Assembly (NCBI GenBank): GCA_023430365.1
Contig: JAEZAS010000442.1
Coordinates: 1-16,102 of the forward strand
DNA: 16,102 nt
Direction: 5' to 3'
DNA from: Planctomycetota bacterium
GTDB taxonomy: Bacteria; Planctomycetota; Planctomycetia; Pirellulales; Pirellulaceae
The position numbers and the translations under genes were made by a program. Positions 14,340 to 16,102 of this stretch are shown one piece after another; within the stretch, counting starts at the first letter, position 1, and the number at the start of each line of letters is the position of its first letter. Under the pieces are notes generated by a model. The model was not told the origin of the DNA. It did not search any database and worked only from the letters and a program-made list of their open reading frames with translations.

Positions 14340-14720
14340 TCCGTGGTGACCGGCTTGCTTGTGAAAGGCGGAAATTCACACTGCCGCCCGAGCAGGGTTC
14401 GCCGGAGCGCAGACAGGCGCGTACGCCCCGGACGAGAGCGGCAATCCCTTCCATCGGCGTTGATTAAGCCGCTTCTTCGCCCCTGGACACAGAACCGGCA
14501 GAAACCACCCCCTCTACCCACCTTCACAGCGACTGAAACAGGCCGGCCGATCACCCCTTTTCCCGATCAGGGCGCTGGTGGGCTCGCCCGATAATCGCTT
14601 GGGGGCTGTTGGTAAGCGACCACTTCTTCTTCGGCCCCCAGCACGGCGGCGAGCAGGGATGGGACCCCTGGCCATTCCTCAGCGCGTCAACTTCATTCGT
14701 CCAGGCAGGAGCCGCACTGT
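14340..14720. other. Divergent intergenic region with one long stem-loop
   Basis: The 380 bp between two divergently transcribed small genes hold no protein-like frame and no clear promoter pair. The visible structure is TGGGGGC (14600-14606) pairing with GCCCCCA (14634-14640) over a 27-nt loop that contains a second possible pairing, TGGT with ACCA. It ends 80 bp before the ATG at 14721 and could be part of that gene's leader. Confidence 0.4.
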
Positions 14721-14906
14721 ATGTCAGAACCCGTTGAAGTTCAGCAGTTGAAGGCCGACGAATTGCGCGAGTTGCTGGCCGAAGAAGGGACTTCTTTGAC
14801 GCTCGAGCAAGCGGAACAACTATCACGCTTTGTCGCGAAAGTCGGCGGGCTCGATCAGGCGCTAGCCGCCTTCGCGCTATTGAAAGACGCCGCGAAGGCG
14901 GCTTAA
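14721..14906 (+). CDS. 61-residue helical protein, function unknown
   Basis: This very short acidic protein appears all-helical: one helix at ~6-20 (VQQLKADELRELLAE), a second at ~27-42 (LEQAEQLSRFVAKVGG) and a third at ~44-61. The stretch FVAKVGGLDQALAAFALLK matches, at GG-x-x-Q-A-x-A-A, the C-terminus of the convergent gene at 14992-15324. I recognise this as a style of small protein common in Pirellulales, without a known role. The ATG has AGGAG 8 nt upstream, which supports it as a real gene despite its size. It has no signal peptide or membrane segment. A stem-loop at 14920-14960 separates it from the convergent neighbour. Confidence 0.75.
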   Translation: MSEPVEVQQLKADELRELLAEEGTSLTLEQAEQLSRFVAKVGGLDQALAAFALLKDAAKAA

Positions 14907-14919
14907 GACGTACAACACA

Positions 14920-14960
14920 ACAGGCCGCATCATGCCGGGATCCGACATGCTGCGGCCTGT
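14920..14960. terminator. Stem-loop between two convergent small genes, probable bidirectional terminator
   Basis: ACAGGCCGCA pairs with TGCGGCCTGT over 10 bp. After one mismatch CATG pairs with CATG around an 11-nt loop containing GGATCC. It lies 13 bp after one stop codon and 31 bp before the other. The T-tracts on both sides are weak (ATCGTTAT on plus, TGTTGT on minus), so termination strength is uncertain. Confidence 0.6.
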
Positions 14961-14991
14961 ATCGTTATACGAGTCGTAGCGATCCGCAGGC

Positions 14992-15324
14992 TTAGGCCAG
15001 GATCCGTTCCAGCGCATCGAGAGCGGCACGCGCCTGGGCGATGCCACCCATCTGCTCCGCCAGTTTCTTGGCTTGAATCAGGCTGTCGAGCGAAGAGTCG
15101 ACGCTTCCCGAGCGACGACCACGACCGCGAAGGCCAATCCGGCCCGACTTGCGCTTGTCGTTGGAGAGGACTGTGCTGACGAACGCCGGAGTGACCTCAA
15201 TTCCGTCGTCGGCCAGGGCGGCGGCAATGGCCTTCGGTCCGGCGTCAGGGTTCTCGTTCTTATAGTTACGAATCGCCTCTGACTTGCTCGGGCCTTCCAC
15301 GACCGCCGCAGCTTTTCTTGCCAT
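14992..15324 (-). CDS. Small basic protein with possible helix-turn-helix, function unknown
   Basis: This 110-residue protein has three parts. An N-terminal region (~13-58) holds SKSEAIRNYKNENPDAGPKA, then IAAALADDGIEVTPAFVSTV, and ends LSNDKRK. The pattern of helices, 'GPKAIAAAL...GIEVTPAFVSTVLS', looks like a small helix-turn-helix fold. A basic linker (59-74) with RGRGRRSG follows, then a helical C-terminus LIQAKKLAEQMGGIAQARAA (82-101) ending ALDALERILA. DNA or RNA binding is a reasonable inference from the fold plus the basic linker. The ATG at 15324 is chosen because AGGAAGG precedes it at good distance and because the gene's TATAAT box (15391-15396) lies between it and the alternative upstream ATG at 15414. 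The C-terminus shares a motif with the convergent 61-residue protein. Confidence 0.82.
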   Translation of the reverse strand: MARKAAAVVEGPSKSEAIRNYKNENPDAGPKAIAAALADDGIEVTPAFVSTVLSNDKRKSGRIGLRGRGRRSGSVDSSLDSLIQAKKLAEQMGGIAQARAALDALERILA

Positions 15325-15390
15325 TCTCTTATTCCTTCCTTCAATGAACTGCCCATTGGAACAATCGGTCAAGCAGATACCGTAATTCCC

Positions 15391-15421
15391 ATTATAAGAC
15401 ACGTCAACTAGCAAGGCGCAA
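15391..15421 (-). promoter_or_regulatory. Promoter of the 110-codon gene
   Basis: On the minus strand there is a perfect TATAAT (15391-15396); the best -35 candidate is TTGCGC (15416-15421) at a long 19-bp spacing. The implied leader is about 60 nt and carries the AGGAAGG ribosome site. Confidence 0.5.
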
Positions 15422-15500
15422 TTAAAATGCTATCTCAATACGAAATTGTGCCGCCTCTATGGCCGTGAACTTCGGAGCCTCGCAGCTCGCCGATCCGCTT

Positions 15501-15516
15501 CGCAGATCGATCTGCG
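15501..15516. repeat. 16-bp perfect palindrome
   Basis: CGCAGATCGATCTGCG reads identically on both strands with no spacer. It lies ~105 bp upstream of the promoter of the minus-strand 110-codon gene. A protein-binding site is possible; nothing else supports it. Confidence 0.4.
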
Positions 15517-16043
15517 GGTGTTTTCGTGAGCCCGCTAATAGTTGGAAATACGGCCTTTATTGCGAGCCTTCTCGAGCAGTTGCCAATTTGCAACACTTCG
15601 CTTTGCATTGCAGGCGGCTGGCCACTCACACGACAAACCCCAACCATGAGAGGGGTGCCTTCTCATAACATATGGGTGTTGTATCAACCCAACCTACCGA
15701 TCCCCCCACAATAACGGCCTGCGCCCTCTGCAAGAGCCACTCATGCGAGCTATTCAAGGCGATATACTGGCCGTCGGCCAACCAACCTGGCGGATATGCG
15801 ACCAACGGCCCTACCACGCATGCTTGCCGAGTGCGGGGCCGTCATGGCCCGAAAGAGGGAGCCAGTTGCAGTGACGATCGCTTGCTGCGGAAAGCCGGAG
15901 CAACGGACTGGCACAAGCGGGCAGCCGCCGCTGAGGCCACTCCAGCCGAAAGCGCAAACCAATCGGCGAGACAACGAGCGATCCGAAGACTCGTACGACT
16001 GAGGGGGACGAGACGCCGCAGAACAAGACAATCGCGATACGTC

Positions 16044-16102
16044 TTATTCAGCCGTCGGTTCGGTGGCCAGCGTGAACTGCAGATGAGCTTGCAGCTGCGC
16101 GT
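16044..16102 (-). CDS. C-terminal end of a gene cut by the window edge
   Basis: On the minus strand a frame enters from the right edge and ends with TAA at 16044-16046. The visible residues are AQLQAHLQFTLATEPTAE. The amphipathic, protein-like composition suggests the end of a real gene, but about 18 codons are too few to identify it. Confidence 0.4.
   Translation of the reverse strand, partial: AQLQAHLQFTLATEPTAE

Larger units (their letters stand above)
15325..16043. other. Long gene-free region near the right edge
   Basis: About 700 bp without a credible gene. The only sites I can name are the promoter above and a 16-bp perfect palindrome (15501-15516). Parts of 15340-15740 look richer in A+T than the rest of the window. 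Several 60-90 codon frames exist on both strands but none has a ribosome site, family resemblance or protein-like composition. Confidence 0.5.

Noticed and set aside
14992..15414. Longer version of the 110-residue protein starting at 15414
   Set aside because: That ATG lies upstream of the TATAAT box and lacks a ribosome site; the start at 15324 has AGGAAGG.
15796..16002. 68-codon plus-strand frame near the right edge
   Set aside because: Low-complexity Arg/Pro/Gln-rich product, no ribosome site, no family resemblance.
1..16102. CRISPR array, prophage, insertion sequence, toxin-antitoxin or restriction genes
   Set aside because: I found no regularly spaced direct repeats and no integrase, transposase, nuclease, methylase or toxin-like products on either strand.

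Overview
The window looks like chromosomal DNA of a planctomycete, most likely of the Pirellulales. The evidence is the high-GC coding sequence, a bacterial formylmethanofuran dehydrogenase/formyltransferase subunit C gene (fhcC, tetrahydromethanopterin C1 pathway), a very large MMPL/RND transporter with planctomycete-style low-complexity insertions, and several small proteins of a type I associate with this group. The phylum call is inference from family recognition; no database was searched.

Layout, left to right. A 782-codon gene (89-2437, +) joins an amidohydrolase domain resembling uronate isomerase to a long acidic tail and ends at a strong terminator. A PilZ-like gene (2604-3062, -) follows, then about 700 bp without a convincing gene, then an XRE-type regulator (3780-4298, +) with its own terminator. 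mobA (4415-5059, -) and fhcC (5285-6103, +) are divergent and separated by a 26-bp perfect inverted repeat. The 1187-codon MMPL transporter (6213-9776, -) converges on fhcC. Two small plus-strand genes (10356-10724, secreted; 10908-11162) come next, the first closed by a textbook terminator. A soluble PAS-PAS hybrid histidine kinase (11223-13463, -) follows, then a tRNA with anticodon CAT (13829-13902, -), an 87-codon gene (14076-14339, -), a 61-codon gene (14721-14906, +) and a convergent 110-codon gene (14992-15324, -). The right end is mostly empty and finishes in the last codons of a minus-strand gene cut by the window edge.

The genes are mostly single transcription units rather than one operon, and several are visibly insulated by stem-loops. 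The only metabolic pairing by neighbourhood is mobA with fhcC (molybdenum cofactor maturation next to a homologue of an archaeal molybdenum/tungsten enzyme subunit). I see no prophage, CRISPR array, insertion sequence, toxin-antitoxin pair or defence island, and nothing I can call a new multi-gene system. The most unusual items are the isomerase-like/acidic-tail protein with altered active-site positions, the inverted repeat between mobA and fhcC, the short perfect hairpins scattered between genes, and a shared C-terminal motif in two convergent small proteins.
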